A stretch of DNA of 64,000 nt from Amanita rubescens (taxonomy: Eukaryota > Basidiomycota > Agaricomycetes > Agaricales > Amanitaceae). The stretch spans positions 1 through 64,000 of the forward strand of contig WION01000191.1 in assembly GCA_015039365.1 (NCBI GenBank), read 5' to 3'. Below, piece after piece: positions 54,956-64,000 of this stretch. The position numbers and the translations under genes were made by a program. The notes under the pieces are model-generated. The model worked only from the letters and a program-made list of their open reading frames with translations. It made no database searches and was not told the origin of the DNA. The number at the start of each line of letters is the position of its first letter. Within the stretch, counting starts at the first letter, position 1.

Positions 54956-57900
54956 TTCATTAATTTGAGCATTGTGTAATGTTGAATAAAGTAATTTAAC
55001 TTTATCAATGTGTTGTCGTATTCAATTGTAGATCTGAGAGAATATCTGATTGTAACATCAAGTCTTGGATCAGATTTATCTTTTTCTTTAAGATCTTGAA
55101 TCAATTCACGAACAACATCTTGTTCTTCTGTAATTTCTTTTTCAATTTCCAATGGTGTTTTATTACCATAAGCATTGTCTTTCTGTATAACCGGTTTTTG
55201 AAATCTTTCAGATCTTCGAGTAGGTTCTACCGGTTTTTTAGCAGTTCCTTTGCCTTTTCCTTTAGTAGGTTTATCTTTAAGACTTTGTACAGGTAGATCT
55301 AATTCAATGCCTGTAGGTTGATCTAATTCAGCACCTTTGTCTTTTGAAGATATATCTTTCTTTTCAAAGAAAGATTCTAATTTATCATCCCATTTAGTGT
55401 CATCATCATCATTGTCTGATGAATCAGAACTAGAATGATTTTCAAAGTTGAAATCAAAGAAATCATCATCTGAATGCTGCTGTTCAGATGAAATATCTCC
55501 TTTATCATCTGGTTTACCATCAGAGATATTTTTATCTGAGTTTTCAGAATTATCCTGCTCAATAGGCCTGATAGGATCCAAGTTTTTTGTATAATTTTCA
55601 TCTTGAGGTTTGGCTCTTGGAAATTTGGTTTCATCAAATTCAGCTTGGGTGGATACTCGAAGTTGATTTGTATTTGTGATGAAGCGGTATGCTTTTGCAT
55701 TCGGTTCGTATCCAATAAAGGTCATTATTTCAGACCTTGGTGTTAATTTATTTTCGCACGATTCATGTGGGATAAATACCCAAGCTTTAGATCCGAATAT
55801 CTTAAAGTAAGAAACATCAGGTTTCTTTCCAGTAAGATTTTCAACAGGGGTCTTCCATTTGGTTTGTCTAAGTGGAGTACGATTATAAACATGTACGGCA
55901 GTTTCAATCGCAAAGTTCCACCAAGATTGAGGGCATGAAGCATGTAATCTTAATGCTTCACTTTTTTCCCAAAGTGTTCTATTCATGCGTTCAACCTTTC
56001 CATTTTGTTGATGTATATATGGAGTAGATTTTTCATGAATGATTCCTACATCAGTTAAGTAATCTTGTATATTTGTGGACATAAATTCGCCCCCTCGATC
56101 GGAACGAACAATTTTCAAGTTATATCCATATTGGTTGTATATTTGTTTGTGCCAGCCTTCAAATACTACAGCGACGTTAGACTTTTTCTGTAATGGTTTT
56201 ACCCATACATGTGATGTACAATCATCAAATATTACAAGTAAATATTTTTGTTTATGATAAGATTGTATTGGAAAAGTCATCAAGTCACAGTGTATACGTT
56301 CAAAGGGTTGGGTAGCACATTTTTCTGAAAGAGGAAAGCTCTGTGAAACAGCTTTTCCTTTTAGACAACCGTTACAAGGTTCTAAGTCTTTAGGAATTGT
56401 TAAGGGAGGGAAACCCTCTAAGTTTTTAGAGCCTAATTTTAATATTTGTTGGCTAGGATGACCCATCCGTTGATGCCAAATTTCATATCCAACAACATTA
56501 ATAGTGGTCATCATTAATTTATAATTTGAAGGTTTAATAATTTGACCTTCTGTCCACATTAATGTTTCGTTACCATCTCCTGGAAATCCTTCCAGTGATG
56601 CGTTTTCAGAGCCTTCTCTGTAGAAAGAAATCCTATCATTATCTTGTTTTGCAATAAAACCTTGTTTACACAATGTTCCATTGCTTATTAGTCGTAGTGT
56701 GGCACTTGGCATATGGAGGACCGGATAAAGTTTCAATCTTGAAACCAAACCATTTTTAAGAGTGTGATCCAAAATCACAGTCCCTATACCTAATATATCT
56801 GCTTGATTATCAGCTGTAAATACTGAAGTAGGAACTTCGTATTTTTTATAGCTAACAAAATCTTCTAAGTGTGCGGTGAAATGATGTGATGCACCTGAGT
56901 CACACATCCATATTGTAAGTCCTTTATTATTTTTATAACATTCAGGACATCTGCAAGAAGGTGATTTATCACAAAGTAGACTATATGGATCCTGAAGATG
57001 TCCAATGTTTATTACATTAGCATATCTTTCATTTAATTCACTTAATGTTTGATCATAGATTTCATCTATATAATTCTGATCATAAAGATGAGCTATTCTT
57101 TGATGATCATTTAAGTTTTCACGCATATTGGCATCAAAATAAAATAAATTTCGAAGATCAGTAGATCTTCTTGGTGTAGGGTATACAATCGGAACATTAG
57201 ATGGTATTACCGGTACAGTGTCAATAGTACGATCAGTTGGATAATCGTATAAATTGAAAAAATCTTCATAAGGCATAATAGGCCTTGTTGGGATTTGTGA
57301 TGATGCCATAGATTCTGGAGCCGTATGGTAAACAGAATCTTGATCAGATTGATAGAAGTAATTTAAATCTGATGAACTTACAGATTCTGGTCGGAGGAAT
57401 ACAGTGTCTTGGTCAATTACCATCCCTCTAATCATATTTTGTAAGTGTTCTAAAGTGCGTGCATTAGTATTCATTCTTCGAGCTTCCAAATTAGCTCGTC
57501 GAACTTGATCCACATAATATTGTCTGGTATGTACATACCACCAACTTAATTGTTCATCATCAAAGGAACCAGGCATTGGTCCTTCAGGCTCCTCATCGGT
57601 ATAAAGTCCTTCATACCCTGAAGAATTGGCCTCAGATTGATGTGATTCATTATCTGTTTGATATCCTTCATTATCGGTTTGATGATGGGATATACTAGGG
57701 GAAGCAAAGATAGGACTAGCAAGATCGTCCACACTTTGAGCATCCTTAGTATCTGCAAATATTGCAGAATCAAAGATATCAGAGTAGTCTGTTGTTTCAG
57801 TTTGTACTTTTTGTACATCTCTGGATACAGAATCTCCCGAATCTTCGGATATCTCATCAATTCTCCCCATGAAGTCGTCCGTGGGAACCGCACGAGTACC

Positions 57901-59058
57901 TTTGTACTTGTAAATCTTGGGGACAAATTCTTCATCAAAATCTGTCATTACCTGATCTCCAATTCTGGCAATCAGAGGTAAAGATGCTGATGTCGAAGAT
58001 GCCATAGCATGCCCAGAACCAAGTGTTGATTGAGCTGCTGTGCGAGCAGCAAGTTTATTCGCATGATTCTTTGCTTTAGCTGCCTTATTGCGTTCCCAAT
58101 TTGGTCCTTTAGACTGATTAGGGATTTGACCAGCCCATTGGGGTCTAAAAGGAGTCTGAGATTGGCCAGGTGTATGTTTTGGTCCATTAGATGGTCCACC
58201 TGTCGAAGTATGTTGTGTTGGGTTTCTTCGATTTCCCATTGGTTTTCTTCCACCTCTGCCTTGAAAGGACTTCCCATGATAGGGAGTCCAAGGGGTACGA
58301 GGTTGTCCTTGTTGCAATTGTTGGCGTGCCATATTTGCAACTACTTGAGAGTTAGAATGTTTATTCCCTCTCATGACAACAGAAGTATTGGCATTGTTCC
58401 TGTTACCTTTCCTTCGGGACCATTCCTCAGATATGAGATTAAGGAATTCATCTACAGTGTCATCATCTGTGGAGTGTGCCAACAGATTTGCAACAAAGCT
58501 ATCCCATGAAGGAGGTAAGGCATGTAGGATCGTCATAATTTGCATTTTGATGGTTAAGGTTACACCTTGGTTTGATACTCTATTAATCAAGTCCATAAGA
58601 TGTGGAACTTGAGTGTTTGGATTGGAATTCTCTTTGAGTTTCCAATCAACAATTTGTCTATAGAGTCCAAACGTAGCAGCCAGACCTTGTTTACCAAATT
58701 TATCCTTTAGAGATTTCCAAAGGACTTCGGCTTTATCATTTTTATCGTCAACAAGGTGTACAAGATTAGGTGCTAGTTTTAAGGTAATGTAACCCTTGGC
58801 TTTCATATTGTCCTCTTTGAATTCGACGTATTCTTTGCAAATTTCTTTAAGAGATTTTAACTGATCTGGCTTTATATCAGATGTCTTGATCGCCTCTTTT
58901 TCAGAAGGTTCAAGATCTCTGGGCCAGTCAAGTTTAGGATCAATATGTGCACCAAGACCTTGACTGTTTAAGTACGCAGTCATAAGTCTTTCGAATGCAA
59001 GCCAATTTGATCCGGTAAGAACAGGAACAATGGAGTTTATCGAATTGGAAGAAGACAT
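54916..59058 (-). CDS. copia Gag, protease, integrase, 1380 aa
   Basis: The UBN2-type Gag covers about residues 10-230 (LTGSNWLAFERLM ... EVLWKSLKDKFGKQG ... LHALPPSWDSFVANLL). A basic Gln/Arg-rich stretch and a spacer of roughly 400 residues rich in acids, Tyr and Ser precede the protease (WMCDSGASHHF, about residue 720). The integrase has an HHCC finger (WHQRMGHPSQQIL ... CNGCLKGK) and a DDE core (HCDLMTFP, SDRGGEFMS, HQQNGKVERMNRTL), then a Lys/Asp/Ser-rich linker to RT. I see no canonical CX2CX4HX4C knuckle. The nearest Cys cluster is CDKSPSCRCPEC just before the protease. The frame is intact until the shift near 55020. Confidence 0.93.
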   Translation of the reverse strand: MSSSNSINSIVPVLTGSNWLAFERLMTAYLNSQGLGAHIDPKLDWPRDLEPSEKEAIKTSDIKPDQLKSLKEICKEYVEFKEDNMKAKGYITLKLAPNLVHLVDDKNDKAEVLWKSLKDKFGKQGLAATFGLYRQIVDWKLKENSNPNTQVPHLMDLINRVSNQGVTLTIKMQIMTILHALPPSWDSFVANLLAHSTDDDTVDEFLNLISEEWSRRKGNRNNANTSVVMRGNKHSNSQVVANMARQQLQQGQPRTPWTPYHGKSFQGRGGRKPMGNRRNPTQHTSTGGPSNGPKHTPGQSQTPFRPQWAGQIPNQSKGPNWERNKAAKAKNHANKLAARTAAQSTLGSGHAMASSTSASLPLIARIGDQVMTDFDEEFVPKIYKYKGTRAVPTDDFMGRIDEISEDSGDSVSRDVQKVQTETTDYSDIFDSAIFADTKDAQSVDDLASPIFASPSISHHQTDNEGYQTDNESHQSEANSSGYEGLYTDEEPEGPMPGSFDDEQLSWWYVHTRQYYVDQVRRANLEARRMNTNARTLEHLQNMIRGMVIDQDTVFLRPESVSSSDLNYFYQSDQDSVYHTAPESMASSQIPTRPIMPYEDFFNLYDYPTDRTIDTVPVIPSNVPIVYPTPRRSTDLRNLFYFDANMRENLNDHQRIAHLYDQNYIDEIYDQTLSELNERYANVINIGHLQDPYSLLCDKSPSCRCPECYKNNKGLTIWMCDSGASHHFTAHLEDFVSYKKYEVPTSVFTADNQADILGIGTVILDHTLKNGLVSRLKLYPVLHMPSATLRLISNGTLCKQGFIAKQDNDRISFYREGSENASLEGFPGDGNETLMWTEGQIIKPSNYKLMMTTINVVGYEIWHQRMGHPSQQILKLGSKNLEGFPPLTIPKDLEPCNGCLKGKAVSQSFPLSEKCATQPFERIHCDLMTFPIQSYHKQKYLLVIFDDCTSHVWVKPLQKKSNVAVVFEGWHKQIYNQYGYNLKIVRSDRGGEFMSTNIQDYLTDVGIIHEKSTPYIHQQNGKVERMNRTLWEKSEALRLHASCPQSWWNFAIETAVHVYNRTPLRQTKWKTPVENLTGKKPDVSYFKIFGSKAWVFIPHESCENKLTPRSEIMTFIGYEPNAKAYRFITNTNQLRVSTQAEFDETKFPRAKPQDENYTKNLDPIRPIEQDNSENSDKNISDGKPDDKGDISSEQQHSDDDFFDFNFENHSSSDSSDNDDDDTKWDDKLESFFEKKDISSKDKGAELDQPTGIELDLPVQSLKDKPTKGKGKGTAKKPVEPTRRSERFQKPVIQKDNAYGNKTPLEIEKEITEEQDVVRELIQDLKEKDKSDPRLDVTIRYSLRSTIEYDNTLIKLNYFIQHYTMLKLMKCQISLKSKVMVF

Positions 59059-59252
59059 TTTCTTACTTTGGTTAAGTTTGTTTAAAATCTAAGAAGATTT
59101 TTCGTAAGAAAAGGTTCAAATAATAATAAGGCATAAGAATATATGTGATGATGTAATTTCCGTCCTGATTTCTTAAGCTTAATGTCATTCATGTCAGAAA
59201 TGACAAGAATATAGTATTTTTTACTATTCTAGTGTTAATACTAGAAAGTAAA

Positions 59253-60508
59253 CTAGGGAATATCTTTTTTACACATCCTTTCAGGTATGTAATATCGAAT
59301 TTCCGTCACAGGGTTAGATGCGAATCTAGCCCTCCTATTGTCTCTATCATCGACAGGTTTGTCGAAAATAGATTCTTTAGGTAATTTTATGTGAGGAAAG
59401 TCTTTATACCGTCCGGGAAGCCTTCCAGTTTCCTGCCATATTCCCATATCATTACTATATTCGTCAACAACCCTTTTCACTTCAGTTCCTTCTTGATTTG
59501 AAGGAAACACTCCAGCCGCTCTGCTTTCGGCTCGAGTTTTAGATACAATATATCCCCAACTTGCAATGTTGGGGGCGCATCTACTCCAGGTAGGTGTTGT
59601 TGACTTTTGCCATCCTTTTTGTTCTGTATTACGTTTTAGTTGGGTCTTATATACATTAAAAGGTGTATTTACCTTTCCTTTTTTGTATATTTGAGTGATC
59701 TCCTCCGGAAGAGGAATTCTGCCCCTTTCGTCAGATGCGATGCCAAGGAAATGTTGGCGGTACGCATCCGAATCCAAAGCATTAGGGATATTCGTCTTAC
59801 TTTTCCATTGACGATTACCCTTATGCCAGTCGTTTTTGGTGACTGGCCTGAATTGGACATGGGCATTGTTTGGTGGTCCATAGGACCACTCTTCCGGTTT
59901 AGCGTTGTGGATCCAAGGCAATCCACGATCTTTGTTATATCGCCAACCTTTGTTGACGATAACAGGTCGTCCTTGTGGACGAGAGACTGGCCCAACAGCC
60001 TTCGTGGCCTTGGCGTATGAGACTAGATTATCTTTATTAGATAAAGATGCATACCTAGTATTTTTAGAAGACTGACCTGTTGGGCTCCGCATTGATTTGG
60101 GAGCCGTCGGGACTCCTTTATAGTCGAAGGCGACTTTTTGTACACAGCGGTGTACATGATGTATCGCATCGGGATGCGAACAGTGGCAGCCCTTTGCTGC
60201 ATGAGGCATATATGGGCGCGAGCCCATGGGAACAGGATACTTTTTATAGTTCCTATTAAGCCTCACAGCTTGAGGCGCAGAAGTCGGAACAGGAATATGT
60301 AATGAAGGTACCATTTCTGGTACCTGTGCCTTTGCAGGTGGTGGCGAGTTCTTTGGTAAGGCCCTAACGGGGCCTGGAGGTGCCGGGCGCCAGAGTTCGG
60401 CAAAGCGTTGCCAAAGGTGTTCTGGCGGGGGCTCCCGTGTGAAAAAGTCGGTGTGCCAGGGGCAACACCAGTGCGGGACAACAACGAAAAGGAATTTTCG
60501 AACGACAT
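59253..60508 (-). CDS. extra ORF between the 5' LTR and gag of the copia element (one frameshift)
   Basis: A clean 353-codon frame ends TAG/TAA-side at 59253 and is open upstream of its first ATG (60314) through PPPEHLWQRFAELWRP. A nearby ATG at 60508 (MSFENSFSLLSRTG) sits in another frame. One missing T in the T5 run near 60449-60453 would join the two into a product of about 418 aa. Features: a Pro-rich N-terminus; a compact Cys/His cluster (CHCSHPDAIHHVHRC); and many Trp, Tyr and Lys/Arg (WSYGPPNNAHVQFRP, IASWGYIVSKTRAESRAAG), consistent with a basic, folded, nucleic-acid-binding protein. No family was recognised. Copia elements normally have no ORF here. Confidence 0.7.
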
Positions 60509-61719
60509 TTTTATATAAAATGAAAAAATGAATTTAAAAATTGCTGAAATCAGGAGGTTTAATCATCACATAGTTCTTTGGATAAGATCAAAAGAAAGGA
60601 ATGGGCGTTCAGAGCCTTCAGCCCTTACTAATCCCAGAAAACAGATAATTTGTATGCAAATTGGATGTTTTGGCACAAGTTTCACACATCATTGTTTCTT
60701 CTTGTCATGCATGTTGAATTTGGTACTAATCGTTATGAAAGGTGTTATATTAACCAAGATCTATGTCACATTGGTATCCACTTCGATGTTTTTAGCATCT
60801 AATAACGCAGTATTATATTTGCGTGGGATATGATCCAATGTAGGTAAGAATAGCCAACCCAAGCGTCTGACAATAGATTAAAGACTCGGGGATCGGCCCT
60901 TGTCCCTTTTTAAACGATTAAATCATAATCGTTTAATCTCTGGAATAACCATGACGATAACGACTGTATTCCCAAATGCATGAGATAAGTCCATCACTTA
61001 GATGGTCTATGGGGTCTCAATCCCCCACTAGACGTGTATGTACAAGTATTAAGAATTAATCTAGACACCGCTGGGTTACAGCTGAGTGTATTCCTAATCT
61101 AGAGAAGTCCCTAAGGGCACATTCTCGATAGGCAGAGTGTACGGTCCACAATGTGACCTCATCTCACCCCTTATACTAGAATCTATTATTACTTGTACAT
61201 ATATTAGGTTTTTTAAGGATCGAAAATCCTGATGATGGTATAGCGTGGTTCAATACGTCCAATCACATCACACTGCCCAAGCGGTAATACAGTGTGGGAC
61301 GTCACCCTTTTATACGGTAGGTAATAACCGGTGAAGTTCACACTTCACAAGTGAGCCAATTTCTATTGATGCAGTAATGGTCCACTGTGAGATTTTTAAG
61401 GCGATCTAGGCCGGTTTTTAACGTCATCCAAGACTGTCCCTTGTACAGGGATACTCGTAATTTAGACCGCTGAGTAATTAACGGGGTCCCCTTAGCCCTG
61501 GGTCCGGGCATATACAATCCAGGTAAGCGGATGACTCTGAGTCTATCCCTCACTTCCCAGAAGGGTTAGCCAAGTGCGGTGACTAATCTAACAAGAAAAT
61601 GAAAACCACACTGGGTGCCTCGCCCAGTTACCTTTGTTTTACCTTTTCTCTCCGTCAATGACTTGAGAGTGTGCGTCGCTTGGCTTCACAACCAATAGCG
61701 CCAAAGGCGTCTGGTTTCG
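60509..61719 (-). other. long untranslated leader of the copia element
   Basis: About 1.2 kb between the primer site and the first ORF, with only short frames on both strands. A TATATAAAAATG-like context lies just before the ATG at 60508. It may hold packaging signals or an internal promoter for the extra ORF; neither can be shown from sequence. Confidence 0.5.
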
Positions 61720-61731
61720 GGGCCCATAACC
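61720..61731 (-). other. primer-binding site matching the initiator tRNA-Met anticodon arm
   Basis: Directly next to the 5' LTR the minus strand reads GGTTATGGGCCC, complementary to GGGCCCATAACC, the anticodon-arm sequence (CAT anticodon) of eukaryotic initiator tRNA-Met. This is the half-tRNA priming arrangement known from Drosophila copia and yeast Ty5. Confidence 0.7.
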
Positions 61732-62442
61732 TGTTGAAACTAGGGGTAACAAGTCCCTAGCGAGCAGCGCAGTCTAGTACATGGAATGTACTACTTACCG
61801 AGTGTGGTGTGGAGTTGTTAAGAGCTTACTGGAGCTGGGGCTCAACAGTAGACAGTACTAGAGAGGATAATAGGATAAGGATTGACGCTACTAGAGTACA
61901 GTTTATATACTACTAAACTACAAATAAGTACAAAGAGTCTTATCAGTATGAGTCAAAGGTATTTGACTCATAAGGCGTCATTCCACAGCAATGCACAGCT
62001 ATTGTACAGCAATGCATAGCTTTGCGCAGCACTTGACTCATCAATTATAGTATTGACTGACTCATCACATTATCAATCTTCAATGTGATAGGTTGATAAC
62101 CATAACGTATATATGTCTTCTATTCTCATGTCAACATATATTCACATCATCAATAGTTCCACTATTATGATTGGATGATCTTATGAGAATATCTCTAGGA
62201 TATTCTCATGTCAGAATATGTTCTCATCATCAATCATCCACTATTATGATTGGTAGATGAGTATGAGAATATGTCGAATATATTCTCATGTCAATATATT
62301 ATCTCACACTCAATCATCCACTATTATGATTGGTTGAGAGACGAGTAAGTAACTGAGCGTTATTACATTAGTTAGTGTAAACTAATGATATCACTTATTT
62401 TTACTATATACTGAATGTATATCGTATATTATAAGTTCAACA
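61732..62442 (-). repeat. copia 5' LTR (in element sense), 711 bp
   Basis: A direct repeat of the left LTR without the nested solo LTR. It is followed on the right by the target duplication CAAAT and the resumed 160-bp array. Internally it carries several AT-rich palindromic motifs (ATCCACTATTATGATTGG) repeated three times. Confidence 0.95.
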
Positions 62443-62840
62443 CAAATTGAGTCCTAAGTAAAGGAAATCCGTTAAGTAATGGATGAGATATGGGTTAATG
62501 AAACTCACCTATCAGCCCATGCAGAAAATGATGTACCGCCAGTGAGCAAGAACACCGATTGTCAAACGGTTAATGCACCTAGGAAGAGTGTTAGAAACGC
62601 TACAAATTGAGTCCTAAGTGAAGGAAATCCGTTAAGTAATGGATGAGATATGGGTTAATGAAACTCACCTATCAACCCATGCAGAAAATGATGTACTGCT
62701 GGCGAACAAGGATTCCGATTGTCAAACTGTTAATGCACCTAGGAAGAGTGTTAGAAACGCTACAAATTGAGTCCTAAGTGAAGGAAATCCGTTAAGTAAT
62801 GGATGAGATATGGGTTAATGAAACTCACCTGTTAACTTCC
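62443..62840 (+). repeat. 160-bp tandem repeat array, right part
   Basis: CCTAGGAAGAGTGTT recurs at 62578 and 62738, again 160 bp apart, continuing the left array. The unit broken by the copia insertion joins perfectly across the CAAAT duplication. Confidence 0.92.
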
Positions 62841-63202
62841 TGAAGCAGTCACTCCTGCAGAAAACATAATGCTGGTTCAGGATGATGGTGATTGCTTCTC
62901 TGTGGTGCCCTATGGCCATAAATCACATGCTGGACTCGGAGGTGACCAGAGAAGAGAGGGAGCGATGTGAAAGACTAGAGCATCATGGTGATGGTGTCAC
63001 ACTCCTGTGACTGATTGTTCTACCAGTCATAACCGGTCATAACTGGTTATGTGAGGCTGACCGGACCAGTAATAACCGGTTACAACTGGTCCGGTCAGGT
63101 TACTAGATTTGGGGGGTCATTCAGTGACCGGTTACGGTCACGGTTTTTCCAAATTTGGGGAAAAAACTGGACCTGACCTGACCTGTAAACACTAATTTGG
63201 GG

Positions 63203-64000
63203 CTGCTGAGACAGATAGCGGCGCTGTGCAAGTGTCGAAGAGCTGGGATACAAGCTGGGGTCCGATGGAGTCCGATATGTGCGTGCAGGTGTGTGCTACA
63301 AGGCGGTGCGTGCGGATTGGGTGCGATTAGGGATTGGCGTGGGTTGGCCAAACCCTTGAGGGTCTTGGGTGTGGGTGTACAGTGGGTATGGGTGGGGGTA
63401 CAGACTCCATGGACCCTCATTCAAACCCATACCCTCAACGTGGGTTTGGGTATCATCAGGCATACCCACTCCTGTACCCACTCCTATGTCAGGATAAGGT
63501 GGGATGTGGGTAGCTCTGTTGGGACAGAGGCCAGGCCCAGGTCACAAATGCAGCCTGTGTGGGTGTCTGATAGTTGCAGTGGGGCAGGGGGAGCCTTGGA
63601 AGCAGAACCTGTGAAGGGCCACTGGGCCACATGCATCAGTGGCTCACTCCATGGGTCATGATGATGGCAGAGGGTGGTGATTACAGAGGCTGGACCTGGG
63701 TGTGGCCTGTACACCTGAGGTCTTAGGGTGGCAGCCTGAGTAGTGAGCTGCTGGGTGGGGTTTCACTGTTTGGATTGCTCCAGAACAGGTGTGGCTAGAG
63801 AGTTGAATTGGGGGTGGCAGTACCTCAGGTGGAGGGTGGGGGATCAGGAGTGTGTTCTCCTTCTGGTGGTCCATGGGTGCAATGCTGGTGGGCCTGTGGG
63901 GTCACTCAGTCTCTGTCAGCCAGCAAAGGAAAGGGACAGAGGGGTCAGAAGGGAATGGAGGGGAAGGAGACTCCTGGTCCTGTTTGCTTCAAATTGTCTC
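63203..64000. other. non-coding flank after hAT copy 2
   Basis: Continues the sequence interrupted at 51127. Rich in GGGT/GTGGG runs with several short overlapping frames on both strands. No supported gene, RNA gene or element end was found before the window ends. Confidence 0.5.

Larger units (their letters stand above)
51926..62442 (-). mobile_element. Ty1/copia LTR retrotransposon, coding on the minus strand, 10.5 kb
   Basis: LTRs at 51926-53094 (enlarged by a nested solo LTR) and 61732-62442 (711 bp). Both start TGTTGAAACTAG and end GTTCAACA. Target duplication CAAAT at 51921-51925 and 62443-62447. Outside the nested insert I see one base difference between the LTRs, so insertion is very recent. 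The order on the minus strand is LTR, primer site, long leader, extra ORF, gag-protease-integrase, RT-RNase H, polypurine tract, LTR. Integrase before RT defines the copia order. Confidence 0.95.
51136..63194. mobile_element. non-autonomous hAT element, copy 2, about 1.5 kb, split by a copia insertion
   Basis: Same termini as copy 1 (TAGTGTTTACAGGTCAGGT ... complement) with a perfect 8-bp target duplication ATTTGGGG at 51128-51135 and 63195-63202. Removing the copia element leaves 790 + 752 bp. Subterminal regions again carry GGTCATGACC/ACCGGTTA-type motifs. The centre is a 160-bp tandem repeat array, unrelated to the hairpin repeats of copy 1. No transposase frame. Confidence 0.88.

Noticed and set aside
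51396..62840. The 160-bp repeats as a CRISPR-like array
   Set aside because: Eukaryotic context, no repeat-spacer alternation; units are uniformly similar across their full length.

Overview
The window is nuclear DNA of a filamentous basidiomycete, most likely an Agaricomycete. The evidence is the very high intron density with introns of about 45-65 nt, a Met30/Pof1-type F-box WD40 gene, a full class V myosin, complex I genes (absent from budding yeast), a Gds1-plus-APSES-like regulator, and the kinds of retroelement present. I rebuilt the gene models by hand from splice signals and conserved protein motifs. For most spliced genes the exon lengths sum to an exact multiple of three, which supports the models.

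Bases 1-37,400 are a compact block of about 19 housekeeping genes. In order: F-box/WD40 ubiquitin-ligase receptor (+), a small Jupiter/HN1-like repeat protein (-), COQ7 (+), a complex I B15/NDUFB4-like subunit (-), an RBM5-like splicing factor (+), tRNase Z (-), an unknown serine-rich protein (+), a small predicted myristoylated protein (-), a Jsn1/Puf1-type RRM-Pumilio protein (-), a Gds1/KilA-N regulator (-), an acyl-CoA-synthetase-like pseudoenzyme (-), TEL2 (+), myosin V (+), a Cuz1-like AN1 zinc finger protein (-), the omega-amidase NIT2 (+), a type I DnaJ with a CaaX tail (+), a C2orf76/UPF0538 protein (-) and COG4 (+). Five confident gene pairs are head to head with only 41-117 bp between start codons, so bidirectional promoters are the rule here.

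After COG4 the sequence changes abruptly to transposable elements (37,730-63,202). First is a complete Ty3/gypsy chromovirus with 272-bp LTRs and a perfect CTGTT target duplication. Next is an 849-bp non-autonomous hAT element with 8-bp duplication CTAGGAGA. Last is a second hAT element with the same termini and duplication ATTTGGGG, which carries a 160-bp tandem repeat. A 10.5-kb Ty1/copia element (duplication CAAAT) sits inside that repeat, and one of its LTRs contains a further solo LTR. Both retrotransposons carry an uncommon extra reading frame: downstream of pol in the gypsy element, and between the 5' LTR and gag in the copia element. These are the best candidates for undescribed biology in the window.

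The gypsy reading frame is open for 8.8 kb except for seven TGA codons and a terminal TAA, and both LTR differences are CpG transitions. This pattern points to decay by deamination of methylated CpG. Several other breaks (F-box gene, copia extra frame, copia pol) are single-base and at least two lie in T runs, so assembly error must be excluded before they are called biological.
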